A stretch of 64,000 nt of DNA. It comes from JBGPTK01 sp963797765 (lineage in GTDB: Bacteria > Acidobacteriota > Terriglobia > Acidiferrales > UBA7541). The stretch's first letter is position 1. The number at the start of each line of letters is the position of its first letter. The notes under the pieces are model-generated. The model ran no database searches. It worked only from the letters and a program-made list of their open reading frames with translations, and was not told the origin of the DNA. Both the position numbers and the translations under genes were made by a program. The stretch lies in contig CAWCQU010000002.1 in the NCBI GenBank assembly GCA_963797765.1, forward strand, positions 372,001 through 436,000, written 5' to 3'. This document shows, in pieces, positions 17,475 to 26,249 of the stretch.

Positions 17475-18767
17475 GTGAATAGCACTGGATTTAGAATCTT
17501 GACAGTCGTGGGCGCGCGGCCCAATTTCATGAAAGCCGCTCCCATTCTCTCGGCTGTTCTGCGGCACAATGCCGCGGAAGCAATGCCCGGCGAAGCGGCA
17601 CGCGCGGCTCCGCGATCCCATATTCACCAACTGCTGGTGCACACGGGGCAGCATTACGATGCGTCGATGTCCGAACAGTTTTTCGCCGACCTTAATATGC
17701 CGCGGCCGGATGTCCATCTAGACGTTGGATCGGGCTCCCACAGCGTTCAAACCGCAGAAATCATGAAGCGCTTCGAGCCGGTGCTGCTCGAATGGCGGCC
17801 GGATGCCGTGCTTGTGGTTGGGGACGTGAACTCGACGCTTGCCTGTGCATTGGTGACCAGCAAAATGGCTTTTGATGATCAAGGCGCGAGGCCCTTGATC
17901 GGGCACGTGGAGGCAGGGTTGCGCTCCTTCGACCGGACCATGCCCGAGGAGATCAATCGAATTCTCACGGACCATCTGTCGGATTTGTTGTTTGTCAGCG
18001 AGCCAAGCGGATGCGTCAATCTTCAGAAAGAGGGGATTGCGGCGCAAAAGATCTATTTCGTCGGCAACACGATGATTGATACCCTTCTCGCATTTCGGCA
18101 CCGGGCAGATGATCCGGCATTTTTGAAGAGCCTCGGTCTGGTAGAAAATAATTCAATGAAGCTGGATGCTGCGGCGCAAAGGCCCTATGCGTTGCTCACG
18201 CTGCACCGTCCGGCGAATGTGGATAATCGTGAAGCTTTCCACAAAATCCTGGAGGGGATTTCCGGGCTGGCGCAGAAATGGCCGATCATCTTCCCTGCTC
18301 ATCCCCGGACGCAAAAACGAATCACAGAGTTCGGCTTCGCTAAGTATTTCGCGGGTCTTACGAACAATATTGAGACAGATTCTTCGCATACGTCTGAGCT
18401 GGCGCCGGGAATTCGGACGATCTCACCTCAAGGCTATCTCCATTTCGTTTGTCTGATGAAAAACGCGAGCCTGGTGATCACGGACTCCGGCGGCATACAA
18501 GAAGAGACAACGATGCTGGGCGTGCCGTGTGTGACGGTGCGGGATAGCACCGAACGGCCCGTCACAATCGATTGCGGCACGAACTTCCTGGCCGGAACTT
18601 CCGCGAGAGGAATTCAAAATGCCATCACCCGTCAAGTGGAAAGGAAGCGCAGCGAAAGAATTCCCGAGAAATGGGACGGCCATGCTGCCGAGAGAATCGT
18701 TTCGATCTTAATCGAGGTGCTCGAACGGGGGAGGGAGCACATTTCAGCCACCTCAGTGAAAATGTAA
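17475..18767 (+). CDS. wecB: UDP-N-acetylglucosamine 2-epimerase (non-hydrolysing)
   Basis: 430 residues with the family pattern throughout: VVGARPNFMKAAPIL at the N-terminus, HTGQHYDASMSEQFF, GHVEAGLRSFDRTMPEEINRILTDHLSD, LLTLHRPANVDN, and VITDSGGIQEETTMLGVPCVTVRDSTERP. It interconverts UDP-GlcNAc and UDP-ManNAc for cell-surface polysaccharide synthesis in the cytoplasm. The length is somewhat above the usual 360-390 residues, partly from an alanine-rich insertion near residue 35. The start is a GTG with a weak ribosome site. No other polysaccharide gene adjoins it. A small PilZ gene follows 76 bp downstream. Confidence 0.95.
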   Translation: MNSTGFRILTVVGARPNFMKAAPILSAVLRHNAAEAMPGEAARAAPRSHIHQLLVHTGQHYDASMSEQFFADLNMPRPDVHLDVGSGSHSVQTAEIMKRFEPVLLEWRPDAVLVVGDVNSTLACALVTSKMAFDDQGARPLIGHVEAGLRSFDRTMPEEINRILTDHLSDLLFVSEPSGCVNLQKEGIAAQKIYFVGNTMIDTLLAFRHRADDPAFLKSLGLVENNSMKLDAAAQRPYALLTLHRPANVDNREAFHKILEGISGLAQKWPIIFPAHPRTQKRITEFGFAKYFAGLTNNIETDSSHTSELAPGIRTISPQGYLHFVCLMKNASLVITDSGGIQEETTMLGVPCVTVRDSTERPVTIDCGTNFLAGTSARGIQNAITRQVERKRSERIPEKWDGHAAERIVSILIEVLERGREHISATSVKM

Positions 18768-18843
18768 GCCGGTAAAGTCCAGGGCAGATGCCGCTAAATG
18801 AGCTGTCACCCGGGAGGCGCAACGAACATCTTAAGTCTGACAC

Positions 18844-19203
18844 ATGCCCCCCGGCGAACTCTTGGAGCGAAGGAAACAAACTCGATTCAGCCTGCGATTA
18901 CCAGTGCGTTTCGAATATGAGGATCCACAGGGGGCCGTGCACAAGAGAGAGGGATTCACGCGTGACATCAGTTTGCAAGGGGTTTACGTCTACGCTGAAT
19001 CGCTACCGCCCGCGAATGCTGAAATTGACCTGGTTGTCTACTTTACATCGCTGCTGGAGCTTCACAAGAACGTGAGGTGGATGGCGAAGGCGAAGGTGAT
19101 CCGCTTGGAGCCCAGTGCGGACGATGGGCATGTGGGAGGTTTTTCTTCCGTCACTGAAAAGTTCACATTGTTTAATGGCGATACACACCGTTCACAACTT
19201 TGA
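18844..19203 (+). CDS. PilZ-domain protein
   Basis: 119 residues. The N-terminal RRKQTRFSLRLP and the later TRDISLQGVYVYAE match the RxxxR and (D/N)xSxxG motifs with which PilZ domains bind cyclic di-GMP. The protein is essentially a single PilZ domain. It follows wecB on the same strand, which may link second-messenger control to exopolysaccharide synthesis (inference). It is convergent with the SPOR gene, leaving only 13 bp between them. Confidence 0.75.
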   Translation: MPPGELLERRKQTRFSLRLPVRFEYEDPQGAVHKREGFTRDISLQGVYVYAESLPPANAEIDLVVYFTSLLELHKNVRWMAKAKVIRLEPSADDGHVGGFSSVTEKFTLFNGDTHRSQL

Positions 19204-19216
19204 CGTGGCCGCTGAA

Positions 19217-19693
19217 TTAGGGCTGGTGAATCGGAGTGATGCGGGCCTGCAGATGCAGGTCGCGGGCGAGATTGGCGGCCAGCGTGCTGGCGTCTGATTC
19301 GCTGGGAACCGTTGTGCGGACGCGATAGAGTTTTTTGCCATGGACGGTGAGCGGCGTGATTTCAGTTTTAAATTGTTTGGGAATGCGCGCGGCCAGCGTC
19401 TCGGCATTGTTGCGGTCCTGGAAGAGTCCGGAATCAACGGCGAAGTGAGCGCCCGCCGGATGAACAGTTGTTGGGGCTGCGGAAGGCGCAGCGGTGACCT
19501 TGACCGGAGGTGGAATTGGGACCGCCGCGGGGTGCTGTTCCGACACAGATGGAATGGGCGCGGCCGGCGGCGGAGCCTGCTGAGATGTGCGGCTGGGCTG
19601 CGGCAGTACAGGCCTGCGGGCGATGAAAAACCCCACACAAACCAGGAAAAGCACCGCAACGAAAACACTCCCTGCCAGAGCAATCCGCGACAC
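19217..19693 (-). CDS. SPOR-domain membrane protein
   Basis: 158 residues from a GTG. One N-terminal transmembrane helix (about 4-25) is followed by a proline/alanine-rich linker and a C-terminal SPOR-type domain. The domain starts HFAVDSGLFQDRNNAETLAARI and includes KLYRVRTTVPSESDASTLAANL. SPOR domains bind denuded peptidoglycan at division sites, so a periplasmic role in cell-wall or division is likely. Without a wider dam/damX/ftsN context, a specific name is not justified. Confidence 0.78.
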   Translation of the reverse strand: MSRIALAGSVFVAVLFLVCVGFFIARRPVLPQPSRTSQQAPPPAAPIPSVSEQHPAAVPIPPPVKVTAAPSAAPTTVHPAGAHFAVDSGLFQDRNNAETLAARIPKQFKTEITPLTVHGKKLYRVRTTVPSESDASTLAANLARDLHLQARITPIHQP

Positions 19694-20416
19694 TCGCTCA
19701 CCGTCCCTATCTCTTCCGCAATCGAGCTTGGCACTTCTCCAGCGTCTAGATTTGCGCCGATCATATCACGCAGGAGTTGGGATCGTGCAGCAAGTGAGGG
19801 CGCGAATTCCGGTGGTAGAAACGTGCGATATAGGAGCGATTAGAATCACAATTGCTACTGAATCTAAACGAGTTAGATATATTTCTAATAAATCGCTCTG
19901 GCGATTAGCCAGGCGATTAACTCTTAGCTTATTTTGGCTCTTTTGGTGCATTTCTTTCCGCTAATTTCCGCCTCCTTCGCCGATTTCTGGTTCATCGTCA
20001 TTCCCTCGATACTTATCCTATTCGATACCTATTTTATATCATAAACTGAGGGAAATTGAAAGGCCCGGTGCATGAAGCTACCCAAGCCAGAAGCAAAAAC
20101 CCAAAAGACCAGTTGCTGCGGCGGTGCCTCCGCAACCGCCTGCGGCAGCGAGGTAGGCGCTGCGCGCCGATCGTTTATGTCGCGGGTGGAAGCTGCGACC
20201 CGCTGGGATTCGCGAATCGTTGACAGCTGCGCGCCGTGTTTTATTTATTCTGCTGGAAATTTCGGGCACGCGGGGATTTTAGGGCGCCAGGAGGCTGAAG
20301 GGAAACTGCGAACAAAAACAGAGACCAAAAACAAAAGGACGAAAGACACGAGAGCCGTCATTGATCTGTTCGTAAGGATGGCAAGCAGGCCACAGCGAAT
20401 CAACCCGCCGCGGCGG
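19694..20416. other. AT-rich intergenic region, no gene recognised
   Basis: About 19830-20050 is clearly AT-rich compared with its surroundings. A 125-residue plus-strand frame at 20072-20449 has an unusual composition and runs into the IS110-type repeat, so I do not call it. Confidence 0.4.
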
Positions 20417-20502
20417 GCTCGGCTCCTTTTTCCGAGCCTTGGCCGTTAGCGCTACCAAGTTTACTCGGAGGAAGGAGCCGACAACGTCATCTAATCAGCC
20501 CG
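20417..20502 (-). repeat. IS110-family left-end remnant, copy A
   Basis: About 86 bp that match, in inverse orientation, the non-coding DNA directly ahead of the truncated IS110-type transposase at 31804. Both carry GTTAGCGCTACCAA, ACTCGGAGGAAGGAGCCGAC and CTAATCAGCCCG. This copy ends just short of the transposase start codon. Confidence 0.7.
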
Positions 20503-20533
20503 ACTATATCGTCTAACCGGCCCCACAATATGG

Positions 20534-21040
20534 TTACGCACGCTTCTGCTTGGGGGCATTTCGCGGCCGTGGTGTAAATTTTGTTTGTCCTGCATGTCTT
20601 TCAGATCGTTCTTGACGGTCCAAATCCCGCAGGAGTTTCGGCACTCTGCTGCGCAGGTTACCCGCCCAATATTCCACCATGTCGATTTGAATGGCCTCGA
20701 TGAAATTCAGGAACTCCCGCAGTTGATTACGGTGTTGCGGAAATTGCATTTGGAAGAGTCTCTTTAGCTCCATGTCGAGTTTCTGTCCGACGTCCCATAG
20801 GGAGTCGAGATCTGCAACAACATCTCCTATAAGACGGCCATTTACGTCGGGGAACGCCTTGGTCAACGCAATCAACATTTTGTGAGCAACAGAAACACTG
20901 CGCCGCTGCAGTGCTGCATCCTGTCTTGCGAACGAGATGCCCTTCCAATGCAACATTCCCCGTTCAGCCGCATTGGAGTCTTTCAAAGCAGATATTTTCT
21001 TAATCGTTTCTTGCGTTAGCGCCCTTTTTGAAAACTTCAC
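20534..21040 (-). CDS. hypothetical protein
   Basis: 168 residues from the GTG at 21040, which has GGAGG 5 nt ahead. The frame also offers a GTG at 21052. The protein is mostly helical and charged, with FQMQFPQHRNQLREFLNFIEAI in the middle and a basic, proline-rich tail (TPRPRNAPKQKRA). No signal peptide, membrane helix or recognised domain is visible. Together with the truncated frame just upstream it may once have formed a two-gene unit, now sitting between an IS110 remnant and a RAYT element. Confidence 0.55.
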   Translation of the reverse strand: MKFSKRALTQETIKKISALKDSNAAERGMLHWKGISFARQDAALQRRSVSVAHKMLIALTKAFPDVNGRLIGDVVADLDSLWDVGQKLDMELKRLFQMQFPQHRNQLREFLNFIEAIQIDMVEYWAGNLRSRVPKLLRDLDRQERSERHAGQTKFTPRPRNAPKQKRA

Positions 21041-21069
21041 TTCCGCCTCCACTCTGAAAGTCGCTTTCG

Positions 21070-21263
21070 TTATTGCACCAAATCTCGGAGCCCTTCTGCC
21101 ACAAAACGAGCTGCAGTTCTGAGTGTTTTGTTTGAAATGCGATCAGCTTGCTGATCGATACTGTTTGCTGTTCTTCGTATAGTGTCTTTCCATTTGTTTC
21201 GTGGATCTTGATCAGGCGATGTAGCAAGTTTTTTCAGGTGATCAGCGGCTGTAAGTATATAAC
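21070..21263 (-). pseudogene. 3' remnant of a small gene cut by the RAYT1 element
   Basis: An open frame of about 64 residues (YILTAADHLKKLATSPDQ to ARFVAEGLRDLVQ) ends 29 bp before the GTG at 21040. Its upstream continuation runs straight into the terminal repeat of the RAYT1 element, so the first codons are element-derived and the native start is missing. It probably encoded the 5' partner of the downstream hypothetical gene. Confidence 0.4.
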
Positions 21264-22103
21264 CGGCGGGTGGCACAAGTTTAGCGAGACGGGTGAATTT
21301 GGGTGCCCCATGTTTCGTCAGAAACGTGGGGCTTTTCTGCTATTTGACTTTCGCTGGAGATCGCCGCGCTCACCCGATTTCCTCAGTAAATGTTTTCATT
21401 GATTCGGAACAAGGAGAGTATACCATTCGGGCACTACCCCGCGCGGAACGAACCCAGCGCGGCGCGGTTCCCCTTCTCATGCCCAGAAACCTGAGACGCT
21501 TTTACGGCCGTGGTGACTTGCATTTCATCACCTTCAGTTGTTACCGCCGCAGAGGCTTCGCTGGGAACTGCAAAAGCGCGAAACGCGTTCGTCGATGCCT
21601 TGCGCGAAGTGCGTTCCAAGTATAAATTTGCGCTCGCCGGCTATGTGATTATGCCCGAGCACGTGCATCTGCTGATCGGTGAACCGAAGATTGGCAACCC
21701 TTCGACGGTGATTCACAGCCTCAAATTGCGCGTATCGAAGCGGCTTCGCCGCAAACGACGGAACATGTCTTCTGCGCAAAAGTCGTTTGCGTTTTCTGAA
21801 GCAGCGGAATCCAGACCGGCGCGATTCTGGCAGAGGCGATTCTACGACTTCAACGTTTACAGCGCCGCAAAGAGAAGAGAAAAACTCGAATACATGCACC
21901 GTAACCCGGTGACTCGACGTTTGGTGAAGGACCCGAAGGATTGGGTGTGGAGCAGTTATTCCTCGTATTCGGGTCGAGGCACACCGCTGATCGAAATCGA
22001 TTTCATTTCTTGATTCAATCGTAGAACAAAAGCCCCACGTTTCTGTCGAAACATGGGGCACCCAAATTCATCTCATCTCGTTAAACTTGTGCCACCCGCC
22101 GCC
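21264..22103 (+). mobile_element. RAYT1 element with terminal REP-type inverted repeats
   Basis: The element is bounded on the left (21264-21340) by CGGCGGGTGGCACAAGTTTA, TTTGGGTGCCCCATGTTTCG and a GAAACGTGGGGC hairpin arm. The right end (22028-22103) carries the inverted equivalent. The ends are about 76 bp and close to identical in inverse orientation. It encloses a frameshifted REP-associated tyrosine transposase gene. A second, intact element of this type lies at 32834-33692. Confidence 0.85.
21479..22013 (+). pseudogene. REP-associated tyrosine transposase (RAYT, Y1 family), frameshifted
   Basis: The start (MPRNLRRFYGRGDLHFITFS) is in one frame. The remainder is in another, with the HUH motif region GYVIMPEHVHLLIGEP, the tyrosine region HSLKLRVSKRLRRKR and the C-terminal REKLEYMHRNPVTRRLV. 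Comparison with the intact copy at 33049 shows one additional base near 21551-21555 (CGCAGAGGCTTCG here, CGCAGGGCTTCG there). The gene is otherwise full-length and more than 80% alike by eye, so inactivation looks recent, unless it is a base-calling error. Confidence 0.85.
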
Positions 22104-22104
22104 G

Positions 22105-22170
22105 GTAACAACTGAAAGTAATAAAATGCAGGTCGCCACATCCGTAATATCGCCGAAGAGGATTGCGCAT
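22105..22170 (-). pseudogene. N-terminal remnant of a third RAYT gene
   Basis: Reading on the minus strand from an ATG at 22170, MRNPLRRYYGCGDLHFITFS then CYRRR matches the first 24 residues of the RAYT proteins. It then breaks into REP sequence shared with RAYT1's right end. The DNA further upstream (22186-22258) matches the 5' leader of these elements, so this is a truncated, inverted copy. Confidence 0.7.
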
Positions 22171-22185
22171 CGAAGAAGAACCCGC

Positions 22186-22258
22186 ACCCTTAAACCCGAA
22201 GGGTGCGGCACCCGCGTCTTTACCCGCAGCGGCCAGTGCCCAGATGGTATACTCTCTT
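22186..22258 (-). repeat. RAYT 5'-leader repeat
   Basis: The reverse complement carries GAGTATACCATCTGGGCACT, GGCCGCTGCGGGTA and GACGCGGGTGCGGCACCC. These are shared with 35231-35329 and, in diverged form, with the leaders of RAYT1 (21417-) and RAYT2 (32985-). Confidence 0.7.
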
Positions 22259-22310
22259 GGCGCCACATGACCAAACATTTTCTTCGATCAAATTCTCGCG
22301 GCCACCTGCC

Positions 22311-22360
22311 TACCAAGTTTACTCGGAGGAAGGAGCCGACAACGTCATCTAATCAGCCCG
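22311..22360 (-). repeat. IS110-family left-end remnant, copy B
   Basis: The 50 bp TACCAAGTTTACTCGGAGGA...TAATCAGCCCG repeat is identical over this span to copy A at 20453-20502. The transposase-proximal half is missing. Confidence 0.7.
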
Positions 22361-22393
22361 TCGACGCTACGACTACCGTTAAGTTAACGCTTA

Positions 22394-22480
22394 TGGGTGC
22401 GGCACCCGAGACTGTCTCGCCACGCTAAGCCTGCGCCACCCTAATTCATCTCATCTCGTTGAACTTGTTCCACCCGCCGA
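22394..22480. repeat. composite REP remnant
   Basis: GGGTGCGGCACCCGAGACTG followed by a CGCTAAGCCTG segment repeats at 35278-35329. It is fused here to a REP end (AATTCATCTCATCTCGTTGA, then CCACCCGCCG) like that of RAYT1. Confidence 0.6.
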
Positions 22481-22484
22481 TTTC

Positions 22485-22976
22485 TTAATCGTTGAGTTCG
22501 ACCATCCTGGAGAACTGTGAATCAATAGGATCGGGAGCGGCGCGGTGGCCGGTGATGGAATCGATGTGAATGCAATAGAAGATCGGTTCCACCGTCTCGC
22601 TCTGCGGATGAAGCTGCCCACCAGCGGATGCTATTTGCCACCAAAGGATGCGCTTCTCCAACAGCGATTGGGCATTGAGCCGTTCGGATCCGAACTCTGG
22701 GGTGTCCGGCAATTCCTCGAACTGGCCGTTGAGGATCACGCTGGTCCAAACAAATTGGCTAGTGACCTCATCGACCTCGACACATACTTTTGGATTCGTG
22801 CGCATCCATTCGATCTTTCGGCCGAACGCCGAATAACCGTAGAGACGGCCAGGTTGGCATGCGAAGTAAATCGGGACGACATACGGTTGATTGTCGCGGG
22901 CGCATCCCAGCCTGCCAAACCCCTTGCGGGCCATTATTTCTTGGCATTCCGTCGCTGTGATTTCTGTGATCTGCAT
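22485..22976 (-). CDS. pyridoxamine 5'-phosphate oxidase-like flavin-binding protein
   Basis: 163 residues of the split-barrel flavin-binding fold. It opens MQITEITATECQEIMARKGFGRLGC, then has QPYVVPIYFACQPGRLYGYSAFGRKIEWMRTNPKVCVEVDE in outline, the NimA-like arrangement for FMN or F420 binding. It probably reduces or binds a small redox-active substrate in the cytoplasm, but the substrate is unknown. The true pyridoxal-phosphate pathway enzyme is not indicated. It is divergent from the CoA-transferase operon across about 600 bp containing a tandem CRP/FNR-like site, so it could belong to the same redox regulon (inference). Confidence 0.82.
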   Translation of the reverse strand: MQITEITATECQEIMARKGFGRLGCARDNQPYVVPIYFACQPGRLYGYSAFGRKIEWMRTNPKVCVEVDEVTSQFVWTSVILNGQFEELPDTPEFGSERLNAQSLLEKRILWWQIASAGGQLHPQSETVEPIFYCIHIDSITGHRAAPDPIDSQFSRMVELND

Positions 22977-23578
22977 GCTCGCTCTCCTTCGTTGGTCGAG
23001 GTCAAATCCTGATTCCGGTCGCCGACCAGACGAGAACCTGAATCTGCGATTTGGACCGTTAGCTCGTACACGATGCCCGCCTTCAGAATGTGCGCTTATT
23101 CCCTTAAATCCTTCTTGAGGGACGGGCGCATACTCGCAATCTACGCGGGAGTCGGCTCACGTTGAGAGGGTATCTGCCAGGGAGGTGAGCCAGTCAGATA
23201 TGCAGCAAGCGTATATAATTCGCGTTGATGCGTATGTCAAGTGGAGAACCGTGAGAAAGCGATGACCTGGACGGCCGGCGCCACGCCTGTGACGCACGTC
23301 ACATTAGGCTGTGCCATGTGACACAGATTCTGTTGAGGGGGTGGCCGAGAATGCAGGGGTGAGAGCCGGAGGATCCCGGTCATGAGCCTCACCAACGTTT
23401 CTTTCGCCTCACCTAAGTTAACTCGCCTACCCGGTCCATTCTGTGGACTGGTGCGAGTTTCAGGCCTTCTACTCCTTCTTCAACGGCGCTGGGTAGCGCG
23501 GCAGCCAGATTCGTCGAGACATATGCGGGAACCCGCCGCAGGACTGCGGGGAGCGATCCACAGAAAAGGGGAGAAAAC
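22977..23578. other. divergent intergenic control region
   Basis: About 600 bp between the flavin-binding protein and the CoA-transferase operon. It contains the tandem operator at 23288-23325 and no recognisable gene. The remaining sequence shows no further repeat or RNA structure I can support. Confidence 0.5.
23288..23325. promoter_or_regulatory. tandem CRP/FNR-like operator ahead of the CoA-transferase operon
   Basis: TGTGACGCACGTCACA (23288-23303) is a perfect TGTGA-N6-TCACA palindrome. TGTGCCATGTGACACA (23310-23325) is a degenerate second box whose start lies 22 bp downstream. The pair is 254-291 bp before the GTG at 23579, which implies a long leader or an unseen promoter. Confidence 0.65.
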
Positions 23579-24919
23579 GTGAGTTCCTGGGAGATCGAAT
23601 ACAGCAGTAAGTTGCAGACGACTGAAGAGGCGTTGCGAGCGGTGCAGTCGGACATGCGCGTGTACATCCAGCCGGGTTGCGCCGAACCGGAGACGCTGGT
23701 GGAGGCGCTGCTGAAACGCGCGCCGTTCGTTCGCAACGTGGAAGTGGTCCACTTGCTCACTTTGGGATGCGCGGATTATGTGGCGCCGGAAATGGCAGGT
23801 CACTTCCGGCACAACGCGTTTTTCATCGGGGGAAACGTACGAGCGGCGGTGAATGACGGGCGGGCGGATTACACGCCGGTATATTTGAGCGAGGTGGAAG
23901 AACTGTTCGAGAGCGGAGCAATGCCATTGGACGTGGCATTGATCCAGGTTTCGCCGCCGGACGCTCACGGATTCTGCTGCTTCGGGGTTGGCGTGGACAC
24001 TACGCTTACCGCGGCAAGATGCGCGCGCCACGTGATCGCACAAGTAAATGACCAGATGCCGCGAACATTCGGCGATAGCTTCATCCACGTCAGCCAGATC
24101 CATGCGTTCGTCGAGTCTTCCCGGCCCCTTTGCGAATTGCCCAAGTTTGAAATCTCCGAACTTCACGTTGCCATTGCCAGAAACGTAGCGGGGCTGATCG
24201 ATGACGGCGCTGTGATCCAGACCGGCATCGGTGGAATCCCCGACGCCGTGCTGCCGTTCCTGATGGACCGCAAAGACCTGGCTGTGCACTCGGAACTTGT
24301 GTCGGACAGCGTGATCCCGCTGATAGAAGCGGGAGTGATCAACGGGGAGCGCAAGAACTTCAAGCCCCGCAAGATCATCCTGGGATTCGTGCTGGGAACC
24401 AGGAAGCTCTTCGATTTCGTGGACAATAACCCGATCTTCGAGTTCCATACGAGCGCTTACACCAACGATCCCATACTGATTGCGCGCAACGACAACATGG
24501 TGGCCATCAATGCGGCTCTGCAAGTGGACCTGACCGGGCAGGTGTGTTCCGACTCACTGGGGACCTATTTCTACAGCGGCATCGGTGGGCAAGTGGACTT
24601 TTTGAAGGGGGCCGCGCATTCCAAGGGCGGCAAGCCGATCATTGCTCTCCCTTCGACGGCGCTCAATGGCAAGATTTCCCGCATCGTGCCAACGCTTACG
24701 CCGGGAGCTGGAGTGGTGACCAGCCGCGGGCTGGTGCATTACATCGTCACCGAATACGGCGTGGCTTATCTCCACGGCAAGACGATCCGGGAGCGAGCCA
24801 AAGCCCTCATCGAAATTTCCCACCCGCAATTCCGGGATGAACTATACGAGTACTGCGAACGGACCAAGTGGCTGAATCATCCGCAACTGCTGCCGGCAGG
24901 GGAGGCGAAGGGAACATGA
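23579..24919 (+). CDS. acetyl-CoA hydrolase/CoA-transferase family protein (4-hydroxybutyrate CoA-transferase-like)
   Basis: 446 residues from a GTG with AAAGGGGAG ahead. Family segments include IQTGIGGIPDAVLPFL, the likely catalytic glutamate in LAVHSELVSDSVIPL, and the glycine-rich GIGGQVDFLKGAAHSKGGK. TEYGVAYLHGKTIRERAKALI lies near the C-terminus. Such enzymes move CoA between acetyl-CoA and carboxylates such as 4-hydroxybutyrate, succinate or butyrate. Here it begins an operon with a 2-oxoacid:ferredoxin oxidoreductase and malic enzyme, so it may recycle the acyl-CoA product to free acid or acetate (inference). Its stop overlaps the ferredoxin gene start (ATGA). Confidence 0.9.
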   Translation: MSSWEIEYSSKLQTTEEALRAVQSDMRVYIQPGCAEPETLVEALLKRAPFVRNVEVVHLLTLGCADYVAPEMAGHFRHNAFFIGGNVRAAVNDGRADYTPVYLSEVEELFESGAMPLDVALIQVSPPDAHGFCCFGVGVDTTLTAARCARHVIAQVNDQMPRTFGDSFIHVSQIHAFVESSRPLCELPKFEISELHVAIARNVAGLIDDGAVIQTGIGGIPDAVLPFLMDRKDLAVHSELVSDSVIPLIEAGVINGERKNFKPRKIILGFVLGTRKLFDFVDNNPIFEFHTSAYTNDPILIARNDNMVAINAALQVDLTGQVCSDSLGTYFYSGIGGQVDFLKGAAHSKGGKPIIALPSTALNGKISRIVPTLTPGAGVVTSRGLVHYIVTEYGVAYLHGKTIRERAKALIEISHPQFRDELYEYCERTKWLNHPQLLPAGEAKGT

Positions 24920-25197
24920 TCAACACAGCGCGCGGAAAAGTGTTTATCGACGTGGAAGAGTGCAAGGGATGCGGGCTGTGCGTGGAGTCCTGTCCGCCCC
25001 ACTGCCTGATGCTGGCGCCGGAATTGAGTTCGTACGGCGTGCATCCGGCGCACTACATCGGCAAGGAGTGCACTGGCTGCGGCATTTGCTTCTACTGTTG
25101 TCCGGAGCCCGGGGCGATCACCGTATACCGGCTGAGAAAGCCGGCCAAGGCTGTGGCGGAAATGCAGCCGGGAGGCAGCTATGCCGCAGCTTTGTAA
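24916..25197 (+). CDS. ferredoxin-like delta subunit of 2-oxoacid:ferredoxin oxidoreductase
   Basis: 93 residues with two 4Fe-4S motifs, CKGCGLCVESCP and CTGCGICFYCCP, the pattern of KorD/VorD-type subunits. They pass electrons from the TPP/Fe-S core to ferredoxin. The ATG at 24916 overlaps the CoA-transferase stop by 4 bp, and the next gene's ATG at 25181 falls inside this one, so translation is coupled on both sides. Confidence 0.93.
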   Translation: MINTARGKVFIDVEECKGCGLCVESCPPHCLMLAPELSSYGVHPAHYIGKECTGCGICFYCCPEPGAITVYRLRKPAKAVAEMQPGGSYAAAL

Positions 25198-26234
25198 GGG
25201 CAACGTAGCGGTAATGAAAGGCGCGATGCTGGCGGGTTGCCGCGCATTCTACGGCTATCCGATCACTCCGGCGAGTGAGATCACCGAGGCTGCGGCGCTC
25301 TATTTGCCGCAGGCTGGCGGGACGTTTTTGCAGGCGGAGAGCGAAGTAGCCGCCATCAACATGGTTTACGGAGCGGCTGCTGCCGGAGTGCGCGTCATGA
25401 CTGCGTCTTCGGGCCCTGGCCTCAGCTTGATGCAGGAGGGCATTTCCTATATTGCCGGAGCCGAGCTGCCCTGCGTGATCGTGGACGTGATGCGCGGCGG
25501 ACCGGGGCTGGGCAACATCGCGCCGGAGCAAAGCGACTATTTCGCGATGGTCAAGGGAGGGGGGCACGGCAATTACCGGAATCTGGTGCTTGCGCCGGCT
25601 TCCGTGCAGGAAATGGCCGAGCACACTGCGCTCGCTTTTGAACTCGCTGACAAATACCGGAATCCAGTCATTGTCCTGGCCGATGGGTTTGTGGGCCAGA
25701 TGATGGAGAAGCTGGATTTGGTTTACAGCGAAGCCAAACCGCCTGAAAAACCGTGGGCGGTTCAAGGAACTCCGGAAACGCGGAAGAATTTGGTGAGTTC
25801 GATCTTTCTCGAGCCCGACCTGCTGGAAGAACATCAACGCCAGTTGGAAGCGAAATACGCTCGCGCGCGGCAGGAAGAAACGCGGCATGAAGAATATCGC
25901 ACGGAGGACGCCGATGTATCTGTTGGTGGGCTTCGGAATCGTTTCCCGCGTGCTGCGGAGTGTGGTGGAAGAGGCGCGCCGGAGGGGATTGAAGGCCGGG
26001 TTGTTCCGGCCCATTACGTTGTGGCCGTTCCCGTCGAAGGCGCTGGCGCAAGCGGCGCAGCGCGCCGGGAAAGTGCTGGTGGTTGAACTGAGCAATGGAC
26101 AAATGGTGGAAGACGTGCGGCTCGCCGTGAACGGCAAGGTGCCGGTGGAATTCTACGGGCGGACCGGAGGAAACGTGCCGTCGGTAGAGGAAGTCTGCGC
26201 CGAGCTGGTGGGACGAGCGGTATTGACCGTCTGA
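25181..26234 (+). CDS. 2-oxoacid:ferredoxin oxidoreductase alpha subunit (VorB/KorA-like), split by a frameshift
   Basis: The first frame (25181-26086) carries the pyrimidine-binding domain: GNVAVMKGAMLAGCRAFYGYPITPASEI, then FLQAESEVAAINMVYGAAAAG and PGLGNIAPEQSDYFAMV. After EEYRTEDAD it loses homology. The expected C-terminal domain (YLLVGFGIVSRVLRSV...LFRPITLWPFP) continues in another frame to 26234. One surplus base at about 25911-25920 accounts for this. An internal ATG at 25914 could allow separate translation of the C-terminal domain, but fusion is the family norm. It forms the heterotetramer with the ferredoxin and beta-gamma genes on either side. Substrate could be 2-oxoglutarate or branched-chain 2-oxoacids. 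Confidence 0.85.
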
Positions 26235-26249
26235 ATGAAGGGGACTCTG

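Noticed and set aside
20072..20449. 125-residue plus-strand frame
   Set aside because: Composition is odd, it reads into an IS110 remnant, and no homology pattern is visible.
25887..26234. Separate 115-residue gene
   Set aside because: Its sequence is the missing C-terminal domain of the oxidoreductase alpha subunit, so a frameshift explains it better than an independent gene.
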